DNA from: Prochlorococcus marinus XMU1404
GTDB taxonomy: Bacteria; Cyanobacteriota; Cyanobacteriia; PCC-6307; Cyanobiaceae
Assembly (NCBI RefSeq): GCF_017696175.1
Contig: NZ_JAAORE010000001.1
Coordinates: 577,626 to 641,625 of the forward strand
Direction: 5' to 3'
Length of the DNA stretch: 64,000 bases
The position numbers and the translations under genes are program-made. The notes beneath the pieces were generated by a model. That model was not told where the DNA came from. It was given only the letters and a program-made list of their open reading frames with translations, and searched no databases. How positions within the stretch are numbered: the first letter of the stretch is position 1; each line of letters starts with the position of its first letter. Shown in pieces: positions 9,526-20,377 of the stretch.

Positions 9526-11289
9526 ATGACATCATCTATTGAATGCAAAAATTTTCTTAGAAGTTTACAACTTTTGAATCTTCTTATGAAAATAGGAGTT
9601 CAAAATTTAATATTATGCCCTGGAAGTAGATCAGCACCTTTAGCAATAGCTGCAGGAGAATTAAATAAATTAGGGCTGGTAAATATTTTTAATTCAATAG
9701 ATGAGAGATCTGCGGGATTCCACTCTCTTGGGATTTCTGCTGCATCAGGTAATCTTTCTTTAGTTATTACCACTTCTGGGACTGCCGTAAGTAACTTATT
9801 GCCAGCAGCAGTAGAGGCAGACCGATCTTGTAAAGGTATTATATTTCTTACTGCAGATAGACCCTTAAGATTAAAAGATTGTGGCGCTAATCAAACAGTA
9901 AATCAAGAAGATTTTTTGAGTTCAGTCTGCAGAAGAGTCTTAAGTACAAATCTAAATGGACTTCATGAAACACAAGAAAATGAAATCTTGAATTTAGTTC
10001 GAATTACTGAGAAACAAATATCAACCTTTCCTGGTCCTATTCATTTAAATATTCCTATTGAAAAGCCTTTAGGTATTTCATTTTTTAATAAAAAAAATGT
10101 TTTAGAGGTTTTTGAGAGAATTTATTTAAAGAAAAAATATATATTTCAGGAAGTTGAAATAAAGTCTGATAAAAACAAATTCTTAGAAATTTCAAAAAGT
10201 TTAAATTTAGATAAATCCGGCATTATTTTGGTAGGTCCTTATCAAGGTTCAATAAATGATTTGACTTCTTTCAATAAATCTATAGAACGATTACAAGAAA
10301 TTACTGGTTGGCCAGTATTCGCTGATCCTGTTTCAGGAGTTTATTCTGATTTAAGAGGATTAGTTGTGAATTGGGAATTAGTCTTAAGGAAAAATAAAAA
10401 TTCAATAAATTGTCATCAACTTTTGAGGCTTGGCCCTATGTCATCCTCTATTGATTTGGAGAAGTTTTTAATAAACTTCGAAGGGATACAAATTCTTATA
10501 AAAGAAAAAAACTATAGAAAATTAGACCCTATAAAAAAATCATTTGAATATGATTTTGGGCTATCAAATTTTACTAATCTATTGTTAGAAAAATTATCAA
10601 TTAAAGAAAAAAACAAAAAGCCTCTTACTTCGATGGCACTAGATCTGATAGAGGAAGGTGAGCAGATTAAAAAAATTTTAAAAGAAAAAATTACTCAAGA
10701 TAATCAAATTACTGAGTATATGCTTGCAAATCTTGTCCCAAAACTTTGGCCAGCTGAAAATCCTATAATGCTCTCCGCGAGTAGCCCGATTAGAGATTGG
10801 CTTACATTTTCTGAAAATGGCACTTTAACAAGAAATTGTTTCAGCTTTAGGGGAGCTTCTGGTATAGATGGTACTTTATCTCTTGCATTAGGTATTTCTA
10901 GAATTAAAAATCCTCTACTTCTTGTGACTGGAGATTTGGCTTTTATTCATGATATAAACGGTTGGCTGATTGAAAATTCAATCGATATGAATTTAACAAT
11001 TCTTCTAATAGATAATAATGGCGGAAATATATTTAATCGTATTTATAAAGAAAATTTAAAAGAAGAAGAATTAAAAAAACTTTTTCTTATGCCAAAAGAA
11101 ATAAAATGGCCAAAACTCGCAGAGGGTTTTCAAGTAGAATTTAAAAGTGTGGCAAATTTTAAAAAATTACGAGAGGCATTCGATTGGAGCATTTCTATCC
11201 AGAAATCTGTAATAATTAAAGTTGATATTGATCCAGAAAATGAAATTTGTGAAAAAAATGCCCTTCTAAAAAAAATAATTGGCAGCTAA
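9526..11289 (+). CDS. menD: SEPHCHC synthase
   Basis: Thiamine-diphosphate enzyme that adds 2-oxoglutarate-derived succinyl semialdehyde to isochorismate in the menaquinone/phylloquinone pathway; in cyanobacteria the product serves photosystem I. The 587-residue length is normal. The N-terminal pyrimidine-binding part has [14 protein letters not shown] near residue 32 and the segment SIDERSAGF. The ThDP-binding motif in the C-terminal third is [12 protein letters not shown] followed by DNNGGNIF. menB follows after 35 bp, so two steps of the same pathway are adjacent. Confidence 0.95.
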   Translation: MTSSIECKNFLRSLQLLNLLMKIGVQNLILCPGSRSAPLAIAAGELNKLGLVNIFNSIDERSAGFHSLGISAASGNLSLVITTSGTAVSNLLPAAVEADRSCKGIIFLTADRPLRLKDCGANQTVNQEDFLSSVCRRVLSTNLNGLHETQENEILNLVRITEKQISTFPGPIHLNIPIEKPLGISFFNKKNVLEVFERIYLKKKYIFQEVEIKSDKNKFLEISKSLNLDKSGIILVGPYQGSINDLTSFNKSIERLQEITGWPVFADPVSGVYSDLRGLVVNWELVLRKNKNSINCHQLLRLGPMSSSIDLEKFLINFEGIQILIKEKNYRKLDPIKKSFEYDFGLSNFTNLLLEKLSIKEKNKKPLTSMALDLIEEGEQIKKILKEKITQDNQITEYMLANLVPKLWPAENPIMLSASSPIRDWLTFSENGTLTRNCFSFRGASGIDGTLSLALGISRIKNPLLLVTGDLAFIHDINGWLIENSIDMNLTILLIDNNGGNIFNRIYKENLKEEELKKLFLMPKEIKWPKLAEGFQVEFKSVANFKKLREAFDWSISIQKSVIIKVDIDPENEICEKNALLKKIIGS

Positions 11290-11324
11290 ATTCATCATTT
11301 TCTATCTTTGAATAATTAGGTTTC

Positions 11325-12182
11325 ATGAAAGTATTACCTGGTAAAACAACTTTAAATTGGTCAGAATGCAAATCTTATGAAGACATATTGTTTCACAAAT
11401 CAGATGAGGGAATTGCGAGAATTGCAATTAATCGGCCTGAAAAAAGAAATGCATTTAGGCCACAAACTGTAGATGAACTCATTAATGCATTTGATATCGT
11501 AAGAAATGATGAAACTATTGGCGTAGTTCTATTTACAGGTGCGGGACCTGATAAGAAAGGTATTTATTCTTTTTGCTCTGGAGGTGATCAGAGTGTAAGG
11601 GGTGAAAATGGATATAAAAATGATGAAGGGAAGCAGAGATTAAATGTACTTGAACTTCAAAGATTAATAAGAAGTTTGCCTAAAGTGGTTATTGCCTTAG
11701 TTCCTGGTTTTGCAATTGGAGGAGGCCAGGTACTTCATCTAATTTGTGATCTCAGTATCGCCTCCGAAAATGCAATATTTGGTCAAACAGGTCCAAGAGT
11801 TGGTAGTTTTGATGCGGGTTTTGGATCTAGTTATTTGGCAAGAATTGTTGGGCAAAGAAAAGCAAAAGAAATTTGGTTTTTATGTAGAAAATATAATTCC
11901 AAGGAAGCTCTTAAGATGGGCTTGATAAATGCAATTACAAAGATTGAAGAATTAGAAGCTGAGGGTGTAATCTGGGCAAGAGAGATTTTACGAAATAGTC
12001 CAACTGCTATTCGTATTCTTAAAGCTTCATTCAATGCGGAGAATGATGGGATTGCAGGTATTCAAGAATTATCTGGATACACAACTCAATTATTCTACTC
12101 GACTGAAGAAGCTCAAGAAGGTAGAGATGCCTTTCTTGAAAAGCGTCCACCAGACTTTTCTGACTACAAGTGGACTTCCTAG
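11325..12182 (+). CDS. menB: 1,4-Dihydroxy-2-naphthoyl-CoA synthase
   Basis: Crotonase-fold enzyme that closes the second ring in phylloquinone synthesis. Family features in the 285 residues are the oxyanion-hole regions [10 protein letters not shown] and [18 protein letters not shown], then [16 protein letters not shown]. The C-terminal signature is [18 protein letters not shown] followed by KRPPDF. It sits between menD and glgA, 36 bp before glgA, in a four-gene rightward run. Confidence 0.96.
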   Translation: MKVLPGKTTLNWSECKSYEDILFHKSDEGIARIAINRPEKRNAFRPQTVDELINAFDIVRNDETIGVVLFTGAGPDKKGIYSFCSGGDQSVRGENGYKNDEGKQRLNVLELQRLIRSLPKVVIALVPGFAIGGGQVLHLICDLSIASENAIFGQTGPRVGSFDAGFGSSYLARIVGQRKAKEIWFLCRKYNSKEALKMGLINAITKIEELEAEGVIWAREILRNSPTAIRILKASFNAENDGIAGIQELSGYTTQLFYSTEEAQEGRDAFLEKRPPDFSDYKWTS

Positions 12183-12218
12183 TTTATTTTTCAAAAGAAC
12201 TTTTTTAAATAATTATCA

Positions 12219-13676
12219 ATGAGAATTCTTCTTGCCGCTGCTGAATGTGCTCCAATGATCAAAGTTGGAGGTATGGGAGATGTGGTTGGTTCGTTACCTC
12301 CATCTTTGATAAAACTTGGTCACGATGTAAGGGTAATAATTCCAGGGTATGGAAAATTGTGGAGTCTTTTAGAGGTATCGAATGAACCAGTCTTTAGAGC
12401 AAATACAATGGGCACTGATTTCGCCGTATATGAAGCAAAACATCCCATTCATAATTATGTGATTTACCTAGTGGGTCATCCAACTTTTGACTCTGACCAA
12501 ATATACGGAGGCGAAAATGAGGACTGGCGCTTTACCTTTTTTGCTAGTGCCACTTCTGAATTTGCCTGGAATTGTTGGAAACCTCAAGTTCTCCATTGCC
12601 ATGATTGGCATACTGGAATGATTCCTGTGTGGATGCATCAGGACCCCGAAATTAGTACTGTCTTCACAATTCATAATTTAAAATACCAAGGCCCTTGGAG
12701 GTGGAAACTTGAAAAAATGACTTGGTGTCCTTGGTATATGCATGGAGACCACACAATGGCTTCGGCAATGTTGTATGCAGATAGGGTCAATGCTGTTTCT
12801 CCGACCTATGCAGATGAAATTAAAACCCATGAATACGGGGAGAGTCTTGAAGGATTACTTAATTATATTTCTGGTAAATTAAGGGGAATTCTTAATGGCA
12901 TAGATCTTGATGAATGGAATCCAGCCAAAGATCCAGTTTTGCCTGCAAAATTCAGTATTAAGAATTTAGGAAATAGAATAGAAAATAAAAAAATTCTTCA
13001 AAGAGAAATGGGTCTCGAAGTTAATTCTAAAAAATATCTTTTAGGTATGGTCAGTAGGTTAGTTGATCAGAAAGGGGTTGACTTACTTTTACAAGTTTCC
13101 AGAAGACTTTTAGCATATACAGATTCGCAAATAGCTGTTTTAGGTACTGGAGATAGATACTTAGAGTCAGGATTATGGCAACTGGCATTAGATTACCCTG
13201 GTAGATTTTCAGTATTCCTTACCTATGATGATTCTTTATCAAGGCTTATATATGGTGGCTCTGATGCATTCTTAATGCCAAGTAGATTTGAACCTTGTGG
13301 GATTAGTCAACTTCTTGCTATGAGGTATGGCTCAATTCCAATAGTAAGGCGAGTTGGAGGTTTAGTTGATACAGTCTTACCTCATGACCCAGAAAATAAT
13401 AGTGGTACAGGTTTTTGCTTTGATCGCTTTGAACCAATAGATTTCTATACTTCTTTAGTTAGGTCTTGGGAGGCCTTCAGACATAAAGATAGTTGGGAAT
13501 TACTGCAAAAAAGAGCTATGAGCCAAGAGTTTAGTTGGCAAAGATCGGCTCTCGAATACGAAATTATGTATAAAGATGTTTGTGGAATAAAGGAACCATC
13601 CCCAGATGTTGCTGAAGTTGAAAAATTTTCTTACGGACAATCAGCGGATCCATCTTTAAGAAAAAGTATGACTTAA
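12219..13676 (+). CDS. glgA: Glycogen synthase (ADP-glucose type)
   Basis: GT5 glucosyltransferase that extends alpha-1,4-glucan from ADP-glucose, the carbon store used through the night. The N-terminal [13 protein letters not shown] motif (near residue 16) binds the sugar nucleotide. The second Rossmann half has [14 protein letters not shown] and the conserved [17 protein letters not shown]. The 485-residue length is normal. It precedes murF by 7 bp, a spacing that suggests one transcript although the pathways are unrelated. Confidence 0.96.
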   Translation: MRILLAAAECAPMIKVGGMGDVVGSLPPSLIKLGHDVRVIIPGYGKLWSLLEVSNEPVFRANTMGTDFAVYEAKHPIHNYVIYLVGHPTFDSDQIYGGENEDWRFTFFASATSEFAWNCWKPQVLHCHDWHTGMIPVWMHQDPEISTVFTIHNLKYQGPWRWKLEKMTWCPWYMHGDHTMASAMLYADRVNAVSPTYADEIKTHEYGESLEGLLNYISGKLRGILNGIDLDEWNPAKDPVLPAKFSIKNLGNRIENKKILQREMGLEVNSKKYLLGMVSRLVDQKGVDLLLQVSRRLLAYTDSQIAVLGTGDRYLESGLWQLALDYPGRFSVFLTYDDSLSRLIYGGSDAFLMPSRFEPCGISQLLAMRYGSIPIVRRVGGLVDTVLPHDPENNSGTGFCFDRFEPIDFYTSLVRSWEAFRHKDSWELLQKRAMSQEFSWQRSALEYEIMYKDVCGIKEPSPDVAEVEKFSYGQSADPSLRKSMT

Positions 13677-13683
13677 TTTTTTA

Positions 13684-15057
13684 ATGGAATTCTCTTTATC
13701 AGAATTAAACTATGTTTTGGGGGATATAAAAAATCTTGGCGATGAAAAAAAAGATTTATTGAATTTTAAAAATATAAGTATTGATAGTAGAACTTTATTA
13801 AGTAGTGATCTTTTTATTGCGATCAAAGGTAAAAATTTTGACGGACATAGTTTTCTCTCAGAGGTTTTAAATAAAGGAGTTCAATCAGTAGTAATTAAAA
13901 AAGGTATGCAAAAATTACTTCCTAGTGAATTCCCTTGTTGGGTTGTAGATGATACCTTAGAGGCCTTTCAAAAACTAACATTGCTAAAAAGAAAAAAATT
14001 AAATATCCCTATTGTTGCGATAACTGGTTCAGTGGGTAAAACGACAACAAAAGAAATGATTGGCGAAGTTTTAAAGAAACTTGGAAGAATTAAAGTATCC
14101 AGAGAAAATTGCAACAATGAAATTGGCGTTGGTCTTACTATCCTTGGGACCGATATAAAAGATAAAGTTTTGGTTCTTGAGATGGGAATGAGAGGTCTTG
14201 GACAAATTGAAAATTTATCTAAATATAGCGAACCAGACATTGCAGTTATTACTAACATTGGGACAGCCCATATTGGATTGTTAGGATCGAAAAAAAATAT
14301 TACTTACGCAAAGTGTGAAATTAGCAAGTTTTTAAATCCTAAAGGAGTCGTAATCATACCAGCCAATGATTCATTACTAGAGAAAACTTTAAAAGAAGAC
14401 TGGAGAGGTAGAGTAATAAAAGTAGAGCTGTTAAATATAGAAAATCAAAATGAGAATTTTAAGAGAGATTATAATTTGCGAGGATTTTATAATCCTTCGA
14501 ATAAAACAATTTTAATTGAAGAAAATACCTTTGAAATTTCATTTGAGGGATTTCACAATGCTTCGAATTTCTTGTTTGCTTATGCAGCTGCTAAAGAGTT
14601 AGGCATTGATTTTAAAAGTTTTAATAAATTTGATTTTGTAAGTTTAGGTGGAAGGAATAAAGTTCTTAAATCAGTTAAAACAACAATATATGATGAATCA
14701 TATAATGCTTCGCCAGAGTCAGTAAAAGCATGTATTGAAAACCTGCTTGAAAAACCAAGAAATAAATTTTTCATATTTGGAAGTATGCAAGAATTGGGAA
14801 AAGAATCTGAAAAATATCACAAGGAAATATTCAACTTAATAAATAATTCAGAAATAGAAAAGTGCTTATTTATTTGCGATAAAAAAAATGAAAAAATTTA
14901 CACCAATTATCTGAAAGATAAGAAAAAGTTCGTAGTTTTAAATCATATTAAAGATGTCCCTTTTGAGATAAACAAATCTACTAAAAAAGGTGATTCTATT
15001 CTTATTAAAGGGAGCAGATTTTGGCAACTTGAAAAAATTATTGAATTAATTAACTAG
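13684..15057 (+). CDS. murF: UDP-MurNAc-tripeptide:D-Ala-D-Ala ligase
   Basis: Cytoplasmic Mur ligase that adds D-Ala-D-Ala to the peptidoglycan precursor. The P-loop is ITGSVGKTTTKE near residue 114. It is followed by ENCNNEIGVGLTIL, the metal-site region VLEMGMRGLGQI and NIGTAHIGLLGS. The C-terminal domain has YDESYNASPESVKACI. The 457-residue length is typical. It ends the menD-menB-glgA-murF run, and its stop is separated by a single base from the stop of the opposing glmU. Confidence 0.95.
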   Translation: MEFSLSELNYVLGDIKNLGDEKKDLLNFKNISIDSRTLLSSDLFIAIKGKNFDGHSFLSEVLNKGVQSVVIKKGMQKLLPSEFPCWVVDDTLEAFQKLTLLKRKKLNIPIVAITGSVGKTTTKEMIGEVLKKLGRIKVSRENCNNEIGVGLTILGTDIKDKVLVLEMGMRGLGQIENLSKYSEPDIAVITNIGTAHIGLLGSKKNITYAKCEISKFLNPKGVVIIPANDSLLEKTLKEDWRGRVIKVELLNIENQNENFKRDYNLRGFYNPSNKTILIEENTFEISFEGFHNASNFLFAYAAAKELGIDFKSFNKFDFVSLGGRNKVLKSVKTTIYDESYNASPESVKACIENLLEKPRNKFFIFGSMQELGKESEKYHKEIFNLINNSEIEKCLFICDKKNEKIYTNYLKDKKKFVVLNHIKDVPFEINKSTKKGDSILIKGSRFWQLEKIIELIN

Positions 15058-15058
15058 A

Positions 15059-16408
15059 CTAGGATTTCTTTCTTTCCCAATTTTCTATATTTACTTGCTT
15101 AGTTCTTGAGATTGCTAATGAATTATCTTTGGAGTCTTTTGTGATCACTGAACCAGCTCCTGTTGTAACTGATTCCCCGAGATTTATTGGAGCTACAAAA
15201 ACTGTATTTGCACCAATACTGGAATTTTTACCAATTTTTGTTTGATGTTTTTTCTGACCATCAAAATTTGCAGTAATAGTGCCTGCTCCAATATTTGTAG
15301 ATCTTCCAATAATAGAATCGCCAATATAACTCAAATGGTTTACTTTAGATTCTTCCTCTAATTGACTATTTTTTATTTCAACAAAATTACCTATTTTGCT
15401 AAAGGAAGATATTTTGGAATTAGGTCTTATATGACTGTAGGGACCAATTTTTATATGATCTATTATTTGCGAATCATAAACGGTGGAATTTGAGATTTCA
15501 CAATTTAATCCTATTTTAGAATTTTCAATAAAAGTATTTGGTCCAATAACGCAATTATTAAATATTTTGGTATTCCCTCTTATGTGAGTATTAGCCTCTA
15601 TAATTACATCTTTGCCAATCTCCGCTTCTTCACTAATTGAACAACTTGCTTTATTGATGAATGTTACACCATTAAGCATATGTTTTTCCTTGATTAAATT
15701 CTGAATAATTTCTTCGCACGTTGATAGTTGTATTCTATTGTTAATACCTTGAAGCTCTCCATCATCATCTATTTCTAGGCTTATTGAATTCTTTAGTAAA
15801 GATATAGTATCAGTTAAATAAATTTCTTTCTGGTTATTATTACTCTGTAATTTATTTATGATTTTTGACAAATTTTCCCAGTTGAAACAGTAAACACCTG
15901 CATTTATTAATAAATTAAGGCGTTCTTGATTAGTGCAATCTTTTTCTTCAACAATTCTTTCTATTAAATCCTCTTTCAAAAAAACTCTGCCATACCCATG
16001 AGGATTTTTTTTACTTGTTGTTATCAAAGAAACATCAGCATTTTTTGAATTATGTAAATTTAAAAGCCTATTTAAAGTATCAGGCTTAATAAGAGGTACA
16101 TCTCCATTGAGCACCAAAAGTTTTCCTTTATTTTCTTTTACTTCTTTACAAAGTACCTGTATAGCATGACCAGTTCCTAATTGAGGATCTTGAATTACAA
16201 AATGGATTTTTTTATTGTTTTGGATTGAGTCTTGGACTTCTTTTGATTTGTGTCCAGTAATTACGAAGATTTGATCGGGATTTAATTCAATACATGAATC
16301 AATTACTCTCTGTAAAAGACTTTTGCCAGAAATTTTATGTAAAACTTTTGGCAATGAGCTTTCCATCCGAGTACCCTTGCCTGCAGCTAATATGGCAACA
16401 CTAAGCAT
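15059..16408 (-). CDS. glmU: Bifunctional GlmU uridyltransferase/acetyltransferase
   Basis: Makes UDP-GlcNAc from glucosamine-1-phosphate in two steps. The N-terminal uridyltransferase has [18 protein letters not shown] at residue 7 and [10 protein letters not shown] near residue 97. The C-terminal half is a left-handed beta-helix of hexapeptide repeats ending with VGAG-type turns ([29 protein letters not shown]). The 449-residue length is normal. It converges with murF, so two cell-wall precursor genes meet end to end. It lies 24 bp downstream of the MnmD-like gene. Confidence 0.96.
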   Translation of the reverse strand: MLSVAILAAGKGTRMESSLPKVLHKISGKSLLQRVIDSCIELNPDQIFVITGHKSKEVQDSIQNNKKIHFVIQDPQLGTGHAIQVLCKEVKENKGKLLVLNGDVPLIKPDTLNRLLNLHNSKNADVSLITTSKKNPHGYGRVFLKEDLIERIVEEKDCTNQERLNLLINAGVYCFNWENLSKIINKLQSNNNQKEIYLTDTISLLKNSISLEIDDDGELQGINNRIQLSTCEEIIQNLIKEKHMLNGVTFINKASCSISEEAEIGKDVIIEANTHIRGNTKIFNNCVIGPNTFIENSKIGLNCEISNSTVYDSQIIDHIKIGPYSHIRPNSKISSFSKIGNFVEIKNSQLEEESKVNHLSYIGDSIIGRSTNIGAGTITANFDGQKKHQTKIGKNSSIGANTVFVAPINLGESVTTGAGSVITKDSKDNSLAISRTKQVNIENWERKKS

Positions 16409-16432
16409 ATTTTTTTGAATATATATCTAAAT

Positions 16433-17338
16433 CTAACTCCTAGAGGCCGACTTCGTCATTCCCCATTTTGTTCTCCATTTTTTTGTAGATAAAAGATTTG
16501 AGGATAATTGCTCATCTAATCTTTTACTAATGATATCTTCCTTACTTGAGTTTAAATTTTGATCTCGATAAGGAATACTTGCTTTTGTTAAAAGATGTTC
16601 CTCTTCCATGACAGATAACTTATCGAAATTTGAATTGAGTTTAAATTTAAACTTATCAAATTTTGCTATAGCGACAGTACCCTGACTCCAATAATTTCTA
16701 GAATTCAAATTTGGTTTAATTGTAAAAATCTCTAAACCTAGATTTCTTAATGTCTTTCTCACTGCCGCTGAAGAGGAATAAGTTATTAAATATCCCTGAG
16801 GATTGAGTTTTTGCGACACCTTAGATAAAAATTCAATCGTCCAAACTTGTGGGCATTTTTGAGGGGAAAACCCATCTAAATATATCAGATCGAATTTTTT
16901 TGTAGCAGGAATAATATTAATTTTTTCTCTAGCATCGCCCCACAAAATTTTGCAGTTAAAAAATTTATCCTCAAAGCAATTTTTTCGATACAATGATGAA
17001 AATATTTGTTGGATTTTTGGAGCCCATAAATTCTGAAATGATTGATTCTTTAGCGCATATTCAAGAGGCTTTTTATCTATCTCTAAGGCATACCAATTTA
17101 AATACGATTTTTGTTTAATTAATTCGTTTATTAAAGAAGCAGTATTATATCCTAACCCAAAACATATATCCAAAACTTCAAGAGATCTGCCCTCGAATCT
17201 TTGCAAATCAGAAGGGACTGTAAACTTTTTTTTTGTTTCCTCTAATGCTCCTAATAAGCTATGAAAATTCTCTTGAAAAAAAACACTTCTTAAAGAGTAA
17301 CTCCCATCTTTTGTTAAAACTTCTATTAATTCGGACAA
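16433..17338 (-). CDS. MnmD-like tRNA methyltransferase (DUF752)
   Basis: SAM-dependent methyltransferase of the MnmC N-terminal/DUF752 family, which finishes the mnm5s2U wobble modification of tRNA. Supporting motifs in the 301 residues are the SAM-binding loop ICFGLGYNTASL near residue 58 and the family stretch YLDGFSPQKCPQVWT near residue 155. The FAD-dependent C-terminal half of E. coli MnmC is absent, as in single-domain MnmD. It sits between aroA and glmU in a leftward run with 8 and 24 bp gaps. Confidence in the fold is high and in the exact substrate moderate. Confidence 0.8.
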   Translation of the reverse strand: MSELIEVLTKDGSYSLRSVFFQENFHSLLGALEETKKKFTVPSDLQRFEGRSLEVLDICFGLGYNTASLINELIKQKSYLNWYALEIDKKPLEYALKNQSFQNLWAPKIQQIFSSLYRKNCFEDKFFNCKILWGDAREKINIIPATKKFDLIYLDGFSPQKCPQVWTIEFLSKVSQKLNPQGYLITYSSSAAVRKTLRNLGLEIFTIKPNLNSRNYWSQGTVAIAKFDKFKFKLNSNFDKLSVMEEEHLLTKASIPYRDQNLNSSKEDIISKRLDEQLSSNLLSTKKWRTKWGMTKSASRS

Positions 17339-17346
17339 AAAAATTT

Positions 17347-18657
17347 TTAGTTAACTAATTTTGCAAGATCATCCCAAAAAGCAGGATATGAAACATTAGA
17401 TGCATCTGCTCTTATTATCTTTGAGGTGCCTTTGGCAAGAAGTGAAGCAATAGCAAGACTCATTGAAACTCTATGATCAGTCTCACTGTCTACCTCCGCA
17501 GAATTAAATTGTGATTGTCCATTTATAATTAATCCATCCTCTTTCTCTGATATTTCAGCACCGAATTTGCGTAGCTGTCTTGTCATAACTTTTAATCGGT
17601 CTGTTTCCTTAACTCTTAATTCCTGAGCATCCTTAATTTCAGAAACTCCATCACAAAAACAGGCCGCTACCGTGAGAATAGGAATTTCATCTATAAGTTT
17701 TGGCAGGAGATCTCCCTCAATAGTGAATGATTGTAAATTATTTGCAGTCTTCACTTTGATAGATCCAATAGGTTCTCCAGCAACTATTGATTTATCTAAA
17801 ACCTCATAATTGCAACCCATTGAATCCATTACATTTAATATTCCTGTTCTAGTAGGGTTTAATCCAACATTCTTAATTAAAATCTCTGAATTTGGAACAA
17901 TAGATGCAGCAATCATCCAAAAGGATGCAGAGCTTATATCTCCAGGGATTAATATTTTTTGACCAATTAAGTTAGCCCCTGACTTAATTACTACATTTCT
18001 TCCAAATTCCCCTCTAACACTTATATCTGCCCCAAATGCTTTTAACATTCTTTCGGTATGATCTCTTGAAGATGCTGGCTCAATAACGGAAGTAGTTCCA
18101 GAAGCCTTGAGGCCTGCTAATAATATTGCAGATTTTACTTGCGCACTTGCTACAGGGGTTCCAATAAGACATCCTTTAAGTTTTTTCCCCTCAATTGAGA
18201 TTGGAGCTTTGTTACCTCTTTCTCTCCCTAAGATTTTGCCACCCATCAAAGATAATGGTTTACCTACTCTTCCCATCGGTCTCTCATTAAGAGAACTATC
18301 CCCAGTTAAAATGAAATTCTTATGTTCTTGACCAGCTAATAATCCCATTAATAACCTCATAGTGGTTCCAGAATTGCCACAATTGAGAATTTCTTCGGGC
18401 TCTTTTAATCCATTTAGGCCTACGCCTGAAATAGTAAATGGCTCATCTTTTTTTATTTCTGGAATATTTACACCTAATTTCCTAAGACAATCAGCAGTTG
18501 AAAGTGGATCTTCAGAATGTAAAAAGCCCTCAATAGTAGTCTCACCTTGCGCAATACTCCCGATTATCAATGCTCTGTGAGAAATAGATTTGTCCCCTGA
18601 TACTTTTATTTTTCCTCTTAAATTTCCTCCACCTTTAATTGTGCGGATATTATTCAT
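17347..18657 (-). CDS. aroA: 3-Phosphoshikimate 1-carboxyvinyltransferase (EPSP synthase)
   Basis: Shikimate-pathway enzyme that joins PEP to shikimate-3-phosphate. Motifs are [14 protein letters not shown] near the N-terminus, [18 protein letters not shown] near residue 95 and [14 protein letters not shown] after it. The GNSGTT form of the PEP-site loop resembles class II-type enzymes rather than the GNAGTAMR of E. coli. The start is set at ATG 18657, although a TTG two codons upstream is also open. It is divergent from comB across about 130 bp. Confidence 0.96.
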   Translation of the reverse strand: MNNIRTIKGGGNLRGKIKVSGDKSISHRALIIGSIAQGETTIEGFLHSEDPLSTADCLRKLGVNIPEIKKDEPFTISGVGLNGLKEPEEILNCGNSGTTMRLLMGLLAGQEHKNFILTGDSSLNERPMGRVGKPLSLMGGKILGRERGNKAPISIEGKKLKGCLIGTPVASAQVKSAILLAGLKASGTTSVIEPASSRDHTERMLKAFGADISVRGEFGRNVVIKSGANLIGQKILIPGDISSASFWMIAASIVPNSEILIKNVGLNPTRTGILNVMDSMGCNYEVLDKSIVAGEPIGSIKVKTANNLQSFTIEGDLLPKLIDEIPILTVAACFCDGVSEIKDAQELRVKETDRLKVMTRQLRKFGAEISEKEDGLIINGQSQFNSAEVDSETDHRVSMSLAIASLLAKGTSKIIRADASNVSYPAFWDDLAKLVN

Positions 18658-18790
18658 TTTCAAACTAGTACTTAAATAGATTTTTACTTATGCAAACTAG
18701 ATATATCTTATCAATAAGTTTGTTTTTTAAAAAAAAATATTCAAAGTAAGTAACTGTTTTCTATAATAAAGCCAGAAAAGGGATTTAATC

Positions 18791-19519
18791 ATTAATCTTA
18801 CTTATTATCACGTTGCAAATGATGTTCCAGAAATAAGTCCAGATATTGCAGTTGTAATAGATGTTTTAAGAGCCACAACTACAATTTCTTGGGCTTTAAA
18901 AAATGGAGCTGACTCAATACAAGTATTTGCAGATTTAGACTTGTTGAAAGAATCTGCGAATAAATGGCATTCTCATCAGAGAATAATGCTTGGAGAGAGA
19001 GGGGGCAAGAAAATTGAAGGATTTGATTTAGGTAATTCTCCTTTATCAGTTACGAAAAAAGTAGTTAAAGGTAAAAGACTATTTATGAGTACGACTAATG
19101 GTACTAAATCGCTACAAAAAGTTCAAAATGCAAAGCATTTATTTGCTATGGGACTTCCAAATAGAAGAGCAGTTGCAGAAAAAATTATCTCATTAAAAAG
19201 TGAAAATGTTCTAATACTTGGGAGTGGCTGGGAAGGTTCATATTCGCTTGAAGATTCTTTAGCTGCTGGTGCACTGGCCTCATACTTGGAAAGAAACTGT
19301 GAATTTGAAGTTAATATTATTAATGACGAATTACAAGCTGCTTTGGCTCTTTGGAATTCTTGGAAAAATGATATTATGAAATGTTTAAAAACTGCAACTC
19401 ATGGTAAAAGATTGACAAACCTTGGTAATTATGAAGAAGATTTTAAATGTTGCTCTGAACTTGATTGCTTAGATATTGTTCCTGCTCAAGTTGAAAGAGG
19501 TGTAATTCGTGCCTCATAA
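18791..19519 (+). CDS. comB: 2-Phosphosulfolactate phosphatase, probable ATT start
   Basis: ComB-family phosphatase (coenzyme M pathway in archaea, widespread in cyanobacteria). The conserved N-terminal motif IDVLRATTT is encoded upstream of the first in-frame ATG, GTG or TTG (TTG at 18941), so the gene must begin earlier. No standard start exists after the in-frame stops near 18764-18769. An ATT at 18791 lies 8 nt after AAAAGGG (18776-18782), good ribosome-binding spacing, and gives a 242-residue protein of normal length. Other family stretches are GERGGKKIEGFDLGNSP and STTNGTKSL. Product identification is solid; the ATT start is inference. ATC at 18788 is the alternative. Confidence 0.88.
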   Translation: MNLTYYHVANDVPEISPDIAVVIDVLRATTTISWALKNGADSIQVFADLDLLKESANKWHSHQRIMLGERGGKKIEGFDLGNSPLSVTKKVVKGKRLFMSTTNGTKSLQKVQNAKHLFAMGLPNRRAVAEKIISLKSENVLILGSGWEGSYSLEDSLAAGALASYLERNCEFEVNIINDELQAALALWNSWKNDIMKCLKTATHGKRLTNLGNYEEDFKCCSELDCLDIVPAQVERGVIRAS

Positions 19520-19549
19520 TTTACGAATTAATTTATCAGGAGTAATGTT

Positions 19550-20377
19550 TTGACTGATTTTTTGGTAGCTGCATTGCAAATTACGAGTACTTCAAATTTC
19601 GAAGCGAATTTTGTTGCAGCAGAAGAACAGATTGAGGTAGCAGCTAGAAGAGGCGCTGAATTAATCGGATTACCTGAGAATTTTGCCTTTTTGGGAGGAG
19701 ATGATGAAAAACTTAGATTAGCCTCTGAACTATCAATAAAGTGTACAAATTTCCTCAAAACCATGGCACAAAGATATCAAGTATTTCTGTTGGGAGGAGG
19801 ATATCCTGTTCCTGCTGGAGATGATAGTCATACTCTAAATAGGTCAGCACTCTTTGGAAGGGATGGACAGGTCCTAGCAAAATATGACAAAATCCACCTG
19901 TTTGATGTTGATTTACCTGACGGGAATTTATATAAGGAATCGTCTACTATTCTTTCAGGAGAAGAATATCCTCCAGTTGTAGATGTTCCTGGTTTATGCA
20001 AGGTTGGATTATCAATTTGTTACGATGTTAGGTTCCCTGAACTTTATAGATATTTGTCTGCGAATGGTGCGGAGTTAATTATGATTCCAGCAGCTTTTAC
20101 AGCATTTACTGGGAAAGATCATTGGCAAATCCTATTACAGGCAAGAGCGATTGAAAATACAGCATATATAGTTGCTCCAGCGCAAACTGGAATTCATTAC
20201 GGAAGAAGGCAAAGTCATGGCCATGCAATGGTAATCGATCCATGGGGTACCGTCTTGTCTGATGCTGGAAAAACTCAAGGTGCTGCAATAGCACCGGCTG
20301 ATAAAGAGAGAGTCAAGAAAATTAGGGAGCAGATGCCTAGTCTCAAACATAGAAAAAATAAATTGTTTGCAAACTAA
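19550..20377 (+). CDS. Carbon-nitrogen hydrolase (Nit1/omega-amidase-like)
   Basis: Nitrilase-superfamily hydrolase of 275 residues with the full catalytic triad: E43 (LPENFAF), K114 (KYDKIHLFDVD) and C157 (SICYDVRFPEL). The sequence is closest to the Nit1-type branch that hydrolyses deaminated glutathione, and metabolite repair is the likely role. TTG at 19550 is chosen because AGGAG (19538-19542) sits 7 nt upstream; a nearby ATG at 19545 is out of frame. The stop overlaps the ATG of the next gene by one base, so the amidase gene is translationally coupled. The substrate is not proven. Confidence 0.88.
   Translation: MTDFLVAALQITSTSNFEANFVAAEEQIEVAARRGAELIGLPENFAFLGGDDEKLRLASELSIKCTNFLKTMAQRYQVFLLGGGYPVPAGDDSHTLNRSALFGRDGQVLAKYDKIHLFDVDLPDGNLYKESSTILSGEEYPPVVDVPGLCKVGLSICYDVRFPELYRYLSANGAELIMIPAAFTAFTGKDHWQILLQARAIENTAYIVAPAQTGIHYGRRQSHGHAMVIDPWGTVLSDAGKTQGAAIAPADKERVKKIREQMPSLKHRKNKLFAN

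Noticed and set aside
12034..12222. 62-residue ORF overlapping the glgA start
   Set aside because: It lies almost wholly inside menB in another frame and has no recognisable features.
18107..18580. Two plus-strand ORFs within aroA
   Set aside because: They are antisense shadows of the aroA coding sequence.
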